Source: Hirsutella rhossiliensis (lineage: Eukaryota > Ascomycota > Sordariomycetes > Hypocreales > Ophiocordycipitaceae). Taken from it: DNA of 64,000 nucleotides. Position 1 is the stretch's first letter. Each line of letters opens with the position of its first letter. The stretch lies in the NCBI RefSeq assembly GCF_020360975.1, contig NW_025408673.1, positions 3,658,001-3,722,000 of the forward strand. Reading direction: 5' to 3'. Shown one piece after another: positions 48,595-58,263 of the stretch. The translations under genes and the position numbers were made by a program. Under the pieces are notes generated by a model that had not been told where the DNA came from, made no database searches, and saw only the letters and a program-made list of their open reading frames with translations.

Positions 48595-48776
48595 AGTTGC
48601 CAGCCGTATCAGCACGCCGCCGGCAATCAGACGCCTCGTCAATCACGGGTAGGAACTCACACCAAAAACTTTTGCAAGAGGTGAACCAGAATTATAAAGT
48701 GGCTAAGAGTTGCCAGCCGTATCAGCATGCCGCCGGCAATCCGACTCCTCGTCAGTCACGGGTAGGAACTTACACC
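48595..48776 (+). repeat. Two 69-bp direct repeats, 113-bp spacing
   Basis: 48595-48663 and 48708-48776 both begin AGTTGCCAGCCGTATCAGCA and end in GGGTAGGAACTYACACC, with about six differences. The second copy overlaps the 3' end of the enterotoxin-like gene, whose stop codon and last six residues lie inside the repeat. On the - strand each unit contains a splice-donor-like GTRAGT (48655-48660 and 48768-48773). Confidence 0.8.
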
Positions 48777-49950
48777 TGTATTTTGAGGTCCATCAGGGTT
48801 TATAATACCCTTCTCAATAAGCCAATTTTTCCAAGATTCAGGAAGAAGACGACGAGCAGGACCGCGTTTAAGACCAAGATTTTCAAGACCTTCTGGAATA
48901 GCACCACCAATAGCAAGAGCAGAACCTCCTAATCTGGTGGCTCCGGACGTCTTGGGCTGCTTTGCTGCGGGCTTGTTGGGCTTTTCTTTTGGCGGCTTTT
49001 GATTCTTGTTGGCCTCTTGGTTCTTCTTCGGTTCCTCTTCGCCCTTCTCAAGTGGGCCACACGCGTCTCTGCTCCATAACTTTGCTTCCTTTCCGCCACA
49101 CTTGAAAATTGAAGGGAAAGGGCTGGATTTATTTGGGTTAAGGTTGATTTTTTTTGGCGTAGAGAACGCTCCATAATGCTCCGTATTATAGCCATCATTT
49201 CGAATCCATTCCTGTTGCCCATTCTTATCAATTTTCCAGGCACCAGTTATAGCTTCGCCAGGAGTTCCACCAATTGATGAGAACTCCTGGTTGCGTATCT
49301 CCGCTGCGCCCCGGTATTTATCCAAGGGAATGTATCCATCGGGTATGCCTCTTGCGGAAACAACGTAAATATAACCCGTGGGCTGCGGGTTCATTGACCC
49401 GCCCAAGGCATAGTATTTGGCTGTCGTGGGGCTTGTCGTGAATGGTACAAATCCCGAATTACCGTAGCCACCACTTAGGTGGCTTCTAATATCCATGTTG
49501 TCGCCCCGTGGCTGGAGACCTTCTCGAAACACCGTGGTAGTGGGTCGAGTGTCGCCACGCAGGAGTCTTCCTTCAAGAGGGGATTGTTTCGCACGGTCTG
49601 CCGCGGGCTTTATTTCAAGTTCTTCGCGGCGCTCGAGATTCTTATAAGGCGTGACTGACTCAATCGTCTTAAGGAGACCGGCCAATAGTCGCTGGGCCTG
49701 CTTTGGTGCTGCCGTTGCCATCGCTCGCGAGACCACTCTCCTGGGGTTCGCTGGGAGCTAGTGGCGATAATGGCAAGGTTGGTCGTTGGTTCATCCTAAG
49801 CGGCCTATTCTCCCTAGAGGGTTCAACAATAGTTCCCCTAGCCAAAATGGGAAGCTCCTTGATAGGTTCCTTTGCTGTGACTTGACGCATCTCTACTGGC
49901 GCCGGAACAGCAAAGCCCACAAACAGGGCTAGGACCTGGTAAGATTTCAT
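48756..49950 (-). pseudogene. Heat-labile-enterotoxin-A-like ADP-ribosyltransferase, frame broken
   Basis: The - strand starts at 49950 with a signal peptide (MKSYQVLALFVGFAVPAP, cleavage about residue 17), then a Pro-rich leader. The domain frame (about 49736-48756) resembles the Enterotoxin_a family (NAD-dependent ADP-ribosyltransferases): an RGDTRP segment with the expected NAD-site Arg, FREGLQPRG, a FTTSPTTAKYYA segment at the usual Ser-Thr-Ser place, and an RNQEFSSIGG segment where the family usually has Glu-x-Glu. Here the first Glu appears to be Asn. The C terminus is Lys/Pro-rich, then GGSALAIGGAI and RLLPESWKNWLIEKG. The leader and domain are in different frames, changing within 49669-49765, by frameshift or an unseen short intron. 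Such genes are common in insect- and plant-associated fungi. Loss of activity is likely but inferred. Confidence 0.75.
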
Positions 49951-50371
49951 GGCTGCTTTGATTGTGACTGCGATTTATAGAGGTGTGCTTTGACGTTATG
50001 AATAGCAAGCGGCCGAATCAATGAGCAAGCGGCCGCAGAGTTCATTGAAGATCTAGGCGATATGTTGCGGGGGACGACGTGGAATTCATAGGTCGAAAGC
50101 CGGTACAATAATGGGGAAAGTTCCTGTATAAAATCTGACCGAACAGGTCCTGCTAGAACTCCCAGAAAAGAATCTAGCGTCATTCAATCTAATGCGGCCG
50201 AAGTTCGTCCTGCGTAGATGCACTGCACTTAGTCAGGCCTCAGCGAGGGTTGAGGAGATGAAAGATTAGCGTCACTTGAAACGGTAGTATGTTTAAAGTA
50301 AACCGATGGCTTGGTACTGTAATAGGGACCGCTTAACAATCCACCGCTTTTAAAGTACTTACTACCACTTT
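49951..50371. other. Upstream region of the enterotoxin-like gene
   Basis: No gene is seen. A TATAAAT on the - strand lies at 49973-49979, about 25 bases before the ATG, which is close for a TATA box. Two copies of AGCAAGCGGCCG lie near 50006 and 50023. Confidence 0.35.
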
Positions 50372-51047
50372 AAAGTGGGGGCGGGCACGAGTAGTCATTC
50401 AATGCTAACTACTCTGTCGAACACTTTTGCCGGCTCAGGTAATCGGGAAGCTGGTGCGAGTCGACATGATGTGTTGCCCAAGTGGGACTCGTGGGGAGCT
50501 CGATCAGCTCCAGGGCCAGAACGTCATGTTTAGCATGGGCCGGTCGCTCAATCGGGATGACATGAGGCGGGCGAGGATCCGTCCGTACAGTGCGAGTTCT
50601 GGTTGACTCACCACGGCCGCGAGTCGGCGTTCATGACTTGCGAATCTGGGACGGCCGACAGTGAGTCAAGATAAAGGCGGATTTGAGTTGGGATGGCCAG
50701 TCTGCACGTTGACTGAGTTGGGATGACAAACATGAACATTGAGGGGCGGTAGTCATGTCCGATCTTCCGATTGCAGAAACCATACGCGGCGGGTGTTTCA
50801 GTCGAGTGGATCATCTGCAAGTAACGACTGGGACAAGGTCAGGTTTGAGCCTCGTCCGACTTTACTCAGCGGAGGGAGAAGACTCATAACTGTTTACTAT
50901 CCTTGGAATAGTGCATAAGTAGGTGGGTTTCGGAACTACGGGGTTTACCAGTTGGTTGAAGCCAGGCGGTTCGCTTAGTCAGCCAACTGCACTAAGTTGC
51001 CGAGGATAGCTAGGAACCGTTCCCTTACTCGTGCCCGCCCCCACTTT
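50372..51047. mobile_element. Candidate MITE with 21-bp terminal inverted repeats
   Basis: AAAGTGGGGGCGGGCACGAG with a following T at 50372-50392 is exactly inverted at 51027-51047, giving a 676-bp segment with perfect 21-bp ends and no coding capacity that I recognise. A third copy in the left-end orientation sits at 51081-51101, so 51027-51101 alone is also a large hairpin with a 33-bp loop. I see no clear target duplication. It is either a non-autonomous DNA element or several nested ends. Confidence 0.55.
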
Positions 51048-51101
51048 CAGGGGATTCGCTTTGGCTCACCCACCGAACCGAAAGTGGGGGCGGGCACGAG
51101 T
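51027..51101. repeat. 75-bp hairpin made of the MITE end repeats
   Basis: The right end of the 676-bp element and a third copy of the 21-bp repeat face each other across 33 bases, forming a 21-bp perfect stem. Transcribed, it would be a stable stem-loop; I see no evidence of a gene for it. It lies about 470 bases upstream of the small secreted protein. Confidence 0.6.
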
Positions 51102-51429
51102 TTATTTTTTTGGTTAAACAACCCTAGTACTCGCCACGACGGCAAAGGAAGGGTCCCCAGTCAACCAGTCCAACACCTAATGGACTGCTCAGTCAAGACG
51201 GCAACGGCATAGCCATGACGGTTCTAGGTATAGCATTAGCATGAAGATGGGCAACCATGATTCTGCGGACGGGGAAATCCCAAACTCTAATCAACTGATG
51301 CCGAGGCAGTGCACAACCCCTACTCCGAGCGAATACATCGACGAGATGATGCACATACTGGTCAGCTTTTCTAAGCCCGTTTCATTTGCTTGGGTCTTGT
51401 GGCAAGGCTCAACCTCTGTGGCAACAAGA

Positions 51430-51436
51430 TATAAAA
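51430..51436 (+). promoter_or_regulatory. TATA box of the small secreted protein gene
   Basis: TATAAAA lies 135 bases upstream of the ATG at 51571. It is followed by a pyrimidine/CA-rich leader (TCACTTTCCCATCACCACTT) typical of short fungal 5' UTRs, and the start context is CAAAATGG. Confidence 0.55.
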
Positions 51437-51570
51437 CACCATCGATTGCGCAGTCTTGAAGTAAACTACCTATTCTCCAGCACCAATCCATCAATCAATC
51501 ACAATACACTCATCCACCTACTAGAACACTGTTCACTTTCCCATCACCACTTCCACCTCACATCAGCAAA

Positions 51571-52099
51571 ATGGTCCGCATCAGTGCTGCAGTCCTGGCT
51601 TGTACGTTGCTCTCCCTTCGTCTCTTGATGCTGCAGTCCCACTAACCATGCACTAGTTGCCGCCACCGCCATGACGGCCACCGTCCCCTTCCACAGCGCC
51701 GCCGCCGTTAACACACACAACATCCACGCCCGGGCCTTGAAGAACGGCCTGTTGTTTGAGAAGCGGCAGAACCCGCAGCAGAACAGCACCGTCGGCGCCA
51801 ACCCCAACGCCGCCGACGGTACCGGCAACCCCGACGACCAGAGTACCGGTAACCCCAAGGCCGACAAGATCTTGGCCCAGTTCAAGGCCAGCTTGACCGA
51901 TGACCAAAAGGCAGCGGGCGACAAGGTTGAAGAGGCGGTCAAGGCGGCCGACGCCTCGCTAAAGGACGACCAGAGGAAGATGCTAGCCGAGGTTGACAAG
52001 ATCTTTTCTCAGAGCGAGGGTGGCCAGGGTGCCGACGGTGTCGATGGTGCCGACCCTGCCAAGCCTGCCGACCCTGCCCAGACTTCCCAGCCTGTCTAG
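51571..52099 (+). CDS. Small secreted protein, two exons, intact
   Basis: Exon 1 is 51571-51601, the intron 51602-51656 (55 bp; donor GTACGT, branch-like ACTAAC at 51641, acceptor CTAG), and exon 2 is 51657-52099, giving 157 residues. The protein begins MVRISAAVLAFAATAMTATV, a clear signal peptide. It then has a FEKRQN segment that looks like a Kex2 (KR) processing site near residue 45. The rest is Asn/Gly/Asp-rich, then a helical Lys/Asp/Ala stretch (LAQFKASLTDDQKAAGDKVE, residues about 85-130) and a Gly/Pro/Ala/Asp tail (ADPAKPADPAQTSQP). No Cys residues are seen in the mature part, so it is not a typical disulfide-rich effector. I recognise no family. Intact frame, intron and TATA box suggest a real host gene amid the transposons. 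Confidence 0.8.
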
Positions 52100-52542
52100 G
52101 GTGACCAGGTTGGCCGGGGCAACAACTAAGTTGCGAAGGTGGTAAAATACCTGGGTTGCCGTCGAATACGCCGTCACAGGAGTACCCGTAGGCGAGGGTA
52201 CGTACCGATGCCCTGCCTAGCCTACGCTCGTTCCTCGCGTAGTAGGCGTCAAAATGGAGGGACAGGGTCGAATCGAGGGGACAGCCCTAAGCAGTGCAAA
52301 TGCTAGGAAGAGCCGAAATCTCGATATTCTGATGTCGCTCTAAGCTACTGTAAATAAAACAGGCGATTGATTGAAGCTATAACATTGCAAAAAAATGCGT
52401 AGAATAGCGATCCCTATGGTGTTGTGCTCATAAGGTGTTAGAGGTGTGCGACGTGTGCAATGTGTGCGATGTATGCCTACAGCGCCCTTTCCGCCTTCCC
52501 TCCTGGTAAGGGTTAATTCCCTACCTATTTTGTATAGTATTA
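52100..52542. other. Spacer downstream of the small secreted protein
   Basis: No gene is seen. It includes CTACGCGAGGAACGAGCG-type short inverted sequence near 52225-52245 and a TGTGCGACGTGTGCAATGTG microsatellite-like patch near 52444-52475. Confidence 0.4.
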
Positions 52543-52968
52543 TTATTCGGGAAGCGTGTCTCCCCAAAATGGGTGCGGTCGGGCAAAAAGCGGCAATGAG
52601 GGCGGCGGCGGCGTTGGCGATGATCGCATCGGGTCGGGCGCGGGCGAGATCGAGGGCGTTGGCGAGGGCGCGGAGGCGCGCGGCGGCGATGAGGGCATCG
52701 AGGGCGTTGGTGATCTGTTATTGTTATCGTTGTGGAAAGGGTCTTCAACAGGGTCCCTTCTTTGCGTGATGATCTCAACAGACGGCGATCGCGAAGCATC
52801 AGAGCCTGGCGGCTCAAAGTCAAATAGGCGTGTGGCTTCTCCGTGGCTTCCTCGTACGCTTAAGCGTTGCCTTCGTGATGGCCGTGATGGCGTTGGGTCT
52901 ATCACGAAGCGAGGCTTTGGTGCCAGCAGGCGCTTGAAGGTGTCAAGTGCGGTCTCGTGGCTTAGGAA
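52543..52968 (-). pseudogene. Pro/Ser-rich hypothetical fragment ended by the hAT insertion
   Basis: On - the frame is open without a stop from 52968 (the first base beside the hAT terminus) to 52543. It encodes FLSHETALDTFKRLLAPKPR, a basic PSRPSRRQR patch, then a long Ser/Pro-rich tail (SPSPTPSISPAP-like) ending FWGDTLPE. The + strand frame over the same bases is Arg/Gly repeats, a shadow. Because the open frame runs to the transposon edge, it may be the 3' part of a gene whose upstream part was displaced. No family recognised; low complexity weakens the call. Confidence 0.3.
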
Positions 52969-54198
52969 CAGTGATCGGAATGGTCTGGTCTGTCTTGGTC
53001 TTGGTCTGGTCTAGACCGCCAAGACTTGGTCTGGTTTGATGATTTCTCGAGACCATGGTCGGACCGGTCGGACCGGTCAGACCAATAACTGCTATTAATA
53101 TATCAAGCTGAGAGTAAGAAGATGATTTGAAACGACGTTTTTCTTTTTCTTCCCAGCTTCTTTACAGGAAAAGGGGTAATCAATTGGCAGTCTCTCCTGT
53201 GGGCGGTAGTAAGGTAAAACTGACGATAGCTGCCTGGCATTGTGTGCAACAGCAAATTTATATGTTTTTACTCCGCAGACGTAAGGTCGGTTGACCAGTC
53301 GGCGGTGATGTCGGCGTCTTTTACAGCGTCTCCTGTCGCTACCCCCTCACCAACTCCTACATCGCCCGCCTCGACGCCATCAAGCAACTCTACCCCGTAT
53401 ACTTTCTCTGCTCAATATCCCAAAGCTCCGGACGAGTTTGTGCAGGATCGCGTCACATACGTGAAGCGCGAAACAGTCGCAAACAAAGGATGCCGTCTTG
53501 GTTCCTCACACATCTGGAAGTACGGTCTGCAGTACATTCGATGTAGTGACAAGAAGGAAGTATACTACTGCCATGAATGTGTAGCCGGAAAATACAAGCA
53601 GGAGTTGTTTGTCATCAACGGGACCTCTCGAGCCAGAAATCATCTTGAGCAGAAGCATCAGATTGATTGCCAGACTGGGGTGAGGAGAAAAGGTTCTGCA
53701 CAGAAGTCGGTGCTTGATCAACAAAAGGATGCGGCGGCTTCCAGTGCCTTCTTCTGGAAGGAATCCATGGAGAAGTTCAAAGAACTTTTGATCCGTTGGA
53801 TTGTATGCTGCCATATCGCTTTCTTTCAATTGGAGAATCGGCATTTTCGTGAACTTCTCTTCTTCCTGAGCCCTGCGCTGATGAACCACCTACCAAAGGC
53901 AGCGCGGACCATTCGGAGCTGGATAATAACTGCATTTGAATCGAAGAAGCAACAGCTCATGGAGGAACTCCATCAAGCGCGCAGCAGAGTCTCTATATCT
54001 TTCGATCTCTGGACTTCGCCAAACCCTTACGCTATCCTGGGCGTCGTCGCCATGTGGATTGACGCTACTGGTAAGCGAAGGTCTACGGTTCTAGGCATGC
54101 GACGTGTCTACGGCGAACATACTGGCGAAAATGTCGGATCGATCGTTGTTGAGATACTTCAAGAATACAACATCGGCGGAGATTTGTGTTGCGATTGA
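52969..54198 (+). mobile_element. hAT-type transposon fragment (5' part)
   Basis: The left end is placed at CAGTGATCGG (52969), the CAGTG start usual for hAT ends. It is followed by subterminal GGTCTGGTCT/GGTCTTGG and GGACCGGTC repeats (about 52980-53085). The transposase frame starts inside and stops within the catalytic domain, and no 3' terminus or matching 8-bp duplication (CTTAGGAA would be expected) is visible, so the element is truncated. Confidence 0.6.
53308..54198 (+). pseudogene. hAT transposase, N-terminal part with BED-like finger
   Basis: The chosen start is the ATG at 53308 (MSASFTASPVATPSPTP), after a Met with less likely context at 53242. A Ser/Thr/Pro-rich leader is followed by a BED-type zinc finger, SSHIWKYG...YYCHECV...ARNHLEQKHQ (Cys-x2-Cys, His-x4-His), which binds DNA ends. 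Then comes a helical region and the start of the RNase-H-like fold with ISFDLWTSPN, whose Asp is the first catalytic carboxylate. The frame runs on to EILQEYNIGG and stops at 54198. The expected DNA-binding C half, including the second Asp, the conserved DNAS motif and the C-terminal dimerisation region, is absent. About 297 residues versus 600-800 for full hAT transposases. Confidence 0.75.
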
Positions 54199-55295
54199 AC
54201 TTACTTCTATTCAATTCTGTCTGACAGCTCTCAACATACATATATACATAGTGGCACGTCCGTGCCACTATCCAGTGACTCACCACTTATCGCACGGGGT
54301 GTAGAGCAGCAGCAAGCATGAAGATCGGGAAGTGGAAGAACTCTTGATTTAGCTATCTAGAGGGGAAAAGGAGCAACATCTTTATAGATGACATAAAGGA
54401 GTGGCTGGGAGATGCTAGAAGCATCTGATCATATAGTGTAGGTGCCTATAACGTGTGCATAATGTTGATGGTTGGTGTGGCTGTTTGGCATAGTGTAGAT
54501 GGTAGGGGTTAGCCTGTTGGAGGCTGATATCCTGTGTGTGACAGGTCCCGTTGAGTTGAACCACCTGCTTTCAGATGGGAGTGATTGAGTTGAATTGAAG
54601 ACGTTGAACCACGTATAGCCCATGGGGTCTCCAATGGCCCTGACCGGCAGCATGCTAGGCATCATCCCCCACACTGCATATAATGCTATTCGCATTCTTG
54701 CCTGACACGTCAATCAATGTATCCATGGCGTCAATTTTCGCTTTCGAACGGTATCGTGCAAGAGATGGGTATTCGTCACTGCGAAAATATGTCGGGGGCG
54801 ACAGTGCTCGAGCTGGCGAAAGGAGACGTTGGCATCGACCACCTACTCGAGAAGAAGTCTCTGAGAATGGTCCTTATCGAAGCGCTGGATGAGGGCGTTC
54901 GCGATACCTAGCTTGCTCTTTAGGGTCTGAAACGTCGAGATTCAACATCACCACGAATCACGATACTTCTTTGACGGGGCCTTGTCCTGGTCCCGTGCCC
55001 AAGAGCGGGCGGCTCCCTCCTCCCAGACATATCGGCAAGTCTGTGCTCTTTGAATAGATGGTTATCGATATTCTGGGTGCCAACGGCGGAGAAGTCTGAT
55101 GTCTTTTGCTTCGGCTTCTTGAGGCAGGGTTTGCAGACCCGTTTTCTATTCCATCCGTTTGAGTGCGGAGGGACCGCAGGGGGGTCACGGGCCCCACAAT
55201 ACGTAGCTACATGTCCGATACAACTTCAGGGGCTTGCAGCATCAGCAAAAGCTTCAACAGTCAATTTTCCTAGCAACGCATTCAAATTAAGCTCT
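54199..55295. other. Spacer between hAT fragment and MULE region
   Basis: No supported gene. It contains a perfect palindrome AGTGGCACGTCCGTGCCACT at 54250-54269 and an isolated 64-codon frame at 54717-54911 (DHLLEKKSLRMVLIEALDEG) that I cannot assign. Confidence 0.4.
54250..54269. repeat. 20-bp perfect palindrome
   Basis: AGTGGCACG and its complement flank TC. It may be two abutting transposon ends or an ordinary hairpin. Nothing similar is seen elsewhere in the window. Confidence 0.6.
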
Positions 55296-55697
55296 ATGGC
55301 TTCGCAACAAGATCCACAAGCTTCGCAGGTAGCTATTCCAGCTGTGAATAGCTTCGAACATACCCTTTATGTGTGGCTTGACCACTGTCAGCGCGAGCAG
55401 CCTATCGACAGCACAGCCCGCCCTACATTCGACCCCGAGCCCGAACGGGGCCCCGAATTTACCCCTTTTCACGTTCCCGAGCGCGAGCCACAGCCCCGAC
55501 AGCTGCCACCAACGCCGTTGTTACTTTTCCAGCAATTCCTAGCCGAATCCCTAGTCGAGAGCTGGGTCGGGTACACAAATAACGGTCCAAGGCCGGGCCC
55601 AGAGGGTCCAAAGCAGCAGCATTCGCGAGAGAATAGCTGGACCGAGACATCTCTTGGAGTGGTCTTTCTACTGGAAGACAAAATGAGTCTTGGCTGA
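55296..55697 (+). CDS. Hypothetical 133-residue protein beside the MULE
   Basis: ATG at 55296 (MASQQDPQASQVAIPAVNSF). It has FEHTLYVWLDHCQRE, then a Pro/Glu-rich stretch (FDPEPERGPEFTP, VPEREPQPRQLPPTPLLLFQ), and ends DKMSLG at 55697, 28 bases before the MULE. No known family is recognised. The frame upstream of the ATG is also open, so the start is uncertain. It may be a chance frame in decayed sequence. Confidence 0.3.
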   Translation: MASQQDPQASQVAIPAVNSFEHTLYVWLDHCQREQPIDSTARPTFDPEPERGPEFTPFHVPEREPQPRQLPPTPLLLFQQFLAESLVESWVGYTNNGPRPGPEGPKQQHSRENSWTETSLGVVFLLEDKMSLG

Positions 55698-55900
55698 GTA
55701 TACGGCCGAATATGCCTCGGCTGAGGGGAGCCAATAGGCTCACGGTACCCGCGAATCTAATATTTCGCGGGCACCGTGACAATGACTAAGCAGATGTCGC
55801 AGGGGAACGCGAGCCCGGTGACCGCGCGTGTTATTGACGGTCGACAACGCGCCTCAGCAAAAGCACCCGTCCGCTTAAACATGCTGTAGCGACCGTTAAA

Positions 55901-57601
55901 ATGGGTCCGCCTTCTCTCGGGCCGACTGCACCGTTTGCCGAAGACTGTCTTCCACCGGAACTTGACTACGACTCTCGCGATGACCTCCTCATTTCGATCA
56001 ACGCTTGGGCTGCGACGCGGGGCTATGCCTTCACAACGGGAAAGTCCACCAGAGCCAAGGGTGGCAGACAGACAGTGACCTTCGCGTGCGACCGGTCTTG
56101 TCGACCCCCAAATCCGTCGATAGAACGTCAGCGAAAGACAACAACCCGAGGGACGGGCTGTGAGTTTTCGATTTTGGCCAAAGAATCAGCCGACAGGCAA
56201 TCTTGGGCTGTGCGACACCGCCCAGACAAACGATTTTCCCTGCATAATCACGCGCCCAGTCGCCACCCTTCTGCTCATCCTGCTCATCGTAGGTTGACGG
56301 AGAAAGATATTGAAAAGTTATCGCGCCTTTCTAATGCCGGCATTGTCCCAAAGATATTCGGACCTATATACGACAGAACTGCGATTCTCTTGCCACACAA
56401 CAAGACATTTACAATGGAATTGCAGCTACCAAGAGAGATGTATGCGAAGGGCAAAGTTCAATTCACGCTTTGGCCAGTCAGCTCGACCAGGAGGGGTTTT
56501 GAGTCGGATCCACCCGGCCAAGACGGCCGAGTGACCGCAGTCCTGTTCGCTCATCCAGAGTCCTTGACGTATCTCCAGGCATACCCAGATGTCTTGTTGC
56601 TAGATTGCACGTACAAGACGAACAAACACGGCATGCCGCTCCTCGACATGATAGGAGTAGATGCTTGTCAGCGATCATTTTGCATAGCATTTGCATTCCT
56701 TGGTGGGGAGACCGAAGCTGACTTCGTGTGGGCGTTGGATCGCCTGAGGTCACTGTACGAACACCATAGCGCCCGCTTACCCTCTGTCGTCCTAACAGAC
56801 CGCTGCATCGCCTGTATGAACGCCGTTGCCATTTCCTTTCCCACTTCTTGCTCACTACTCTGTCTGTGGCATGCCAACAAGGCCGTCCTCCGCTATTGCC
56901 GGCCAGCCTTCGTCCGCCAGGACCAACCGGAGTCCACAAACGCAGAGACAATTGATACGTCAGAGAGCAACGGCTGGTCTGAGTTCTACCAATTCTGGCA
57001 CTCGATCATGGCTGCACCAAACGAAGAAGCATTCAAGGACCGAGCTACGCAATTCGAGAAGAAGTACCTACCCAACCACCTCAAACAAGTTGGATACATC
57101 AAAACTTTCTGGCTTGAAGGGTATAAGGAAAAGCTTGTTAAGGCTTGGGTTGATCAACATGCTCATTTTGGAAATACAGTCACGTCGCGCGTGGAGGGCA
57201 TACATGCATTGTTGAAGGCCCATCTCAAAAAGTCCACGCTAAATCTTTTCGAGGCTTGGAGGGCGATGAAGCACGCGTTACTCAATCAACTGTCAGACTT
57301 GAGATCGAATCAAGCCCGACAGCAGATTCGGGTCCCAATTGAGCTCTCTGGGCCCTTATACGCTTCAGTGCGCGGTTGGGTCTCCCATGAAGCGCTGAGA
57401 AAGGTGGAGGAGCAGCGGAAGATGCTTGGTAGGAGAGATCCTCCCCCACCGCCAACTTGCACGGGGGCTTTCACCAAGTCCCACGGGCTGCCTTGCCTTC
57501 ACACTCTAAAATCTTTGCAAGAGCAAGGACAAGTACTCTTACTTGAGCACTTCCATACGCACTGGCACCTGCAGCGGGATGGAACTCCCGGCCGCTGCTA
57601 G
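55901..57601 (+). CDS. MULE transposase (main frame)
   Basis: A 566-residue frame. N terminus: FAR1-like DNA-binding region (CDRSCRPP, GCEFSILAKE, HNHAPSRHPSAHPAHR; residues about 15-130). Central MULE DDE domain: LLLDCTYKTN (Asp at residue 235), VVLTDRCIACMNA (Asp 300), LCLWHANK, and VEGIHALLK (Glu 432), all three carboxylates present. C terminus: SWIM-like CTGAFTKSHGLPCLHTL. The frame ends DGTPGRC at 57601. In another frame PLLEPRQRIESTLASSAIPK and a Cys-x2-Cys-x3-GH knuckle (CSRCHTVGHRMTAKACPL, to about 57770) continue the protein. A C run of three at 57587-57589 marks the shift: one more C restores it. The transposase cuts and joins the TIR ends. Confidence 0.9.
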   Translation: MGPPSLGPTAPFAEDCLPPELDYDSRDDLLISINAWAATRGYAFTTGKSTRAKGGRQTVTFACDRSCRPPNPSIERQRKTTTRGTGCEFSILAKESADRQSWAVRHRPDKRFSLHNHAPSRHPSAHPAHRRLTEKDIEKLSRLSNAGIVPKIFGPIYDRTAILLPHNKTFTMELQLPREMYAKGKVQFTLWPVSSTRRGFESDPPGQDGRVTAVLFAHPESLTYLQAYPDVLLLDCTYKTNKHGMPLLDMIGVDACQRSFCIAFAFLGGETEADFVWALDRLRSLYEHHSARLPSVVLTDRCIACMNAVAISFPTSCSLLCLWHANKAVLRYCRPAFVRQDQPESTNAETIDTSESNGWSEFYQFWHSIMAAPNEEAFKDRATQFEKKYLPNHLKQVGYIKTFWLEGYKEKLVKAWVDQHAHFGNTVTSRVEGIHALLKAHLKKSTLNLFEAWRAMKHALLNQLSDLRSNQARQQIRVPIELSGPLYASVRGWVSHEALRKVEEQRKMLGRRDPPPPPTCTGAFTKSHGLPCLHTLKSLQEQGQVLLLEHFHTHWHLQRDGTPGRC

Positions 57602-58263
57602 AGCCGCGCCAGCGAATCGAGTCGACCTTAGCAAGTTCGGCTATTCCCAAGCAGAGCACTCGGAGAGAACCCAGTGCATTTGAGAGTATCGAGGAGGCTC
57701 GTAAAGCGCCACCCACATGCAGCAGGTGCCATACGGTTGGTCATAGGATGACCGCGAAAGCCTGCCCGCTGCGCTTTGGAGAGCTGCTTCAAGAGACTAC
57801 GTCGTCGATGCATTCACGATCGGTGTCACCATCGGAGATCGTACCGTCATCCCAGTACGTGCAAGCCGCTTTGGACGCACAGGAGCCAGAGCTTGCAACT
57901 GAGCCGCCAACTGATGCGTCCCTGGCGACGGATTTGGGAGTGTCGCAGGAACCCTTACAATTCTGCCCACTACAGCTCCAGACCATCCTCCTGCCCAGTC
58001 GGGTCAGTCCTTTCACGCCGAAATAGGTTCAGTTGCCACGACCTTCCCGGTGACCAAGATTCCGGGCCCGTACCGGGTCCGCCCCGCGATGCCACTGAGC
58101 TGCTGGTATCGCCACCACCTATCTCACCTGACTTGCCAGCCCCACCGCCGCCGAAATATGATTCACCAGAAGCTATACACAAAGTTATACCGCTGCAAGA
58201 AGCGCATGGTATGCAGCGCAGCCGGCCGGCAGCATCAAGACAAACCAACAATACCGCAAGGCA
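57602..58263 (+). pseudogene. C-terminal extension of the MULE protein, out of frame
   Basis: After the stop of the main frame, the sequence of the same protein continues: PLLEPRQRI, a zinc knuckle CSRCHTVGH, then ACPLRFGELLQETTS and a Ser/Glu/Pro-rich linker to LLPSRVSPFTPK (about 58026). Another frame then gives KYDSPEAIHKVIPLQEAHGM near 58160-58210. It is supported only by continuity and composition, so the precise joints are uncertain. Confidence 0.5.

Noticed and set aside
48756..49950. Bacterial contamination as the source of the enterotoxin-like gene
   Set aside because: Flanks on both sides are fungal mobile elements and an intron-bearing gene. The family is well known in fungi.
52556..53014. 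Gly/Glu-rich 152-codon + strand frame
   Set aside because: Complement of a Pro/Ser-rich - strand frame and the hAT end. Composition is repetitive and no motif is present.
54429..54713. 94-codon - strand frame
   Set aside because: No recognisable motif, no neighbour support and no conservation evidence.
54717..54911. 64-codon + strand frame (DHLLEKKSLRMVLIEALDEG)
   Set aside because: Short and unassigned. It could be a fragment of a host enzyme but nothing in it is diagnostic.
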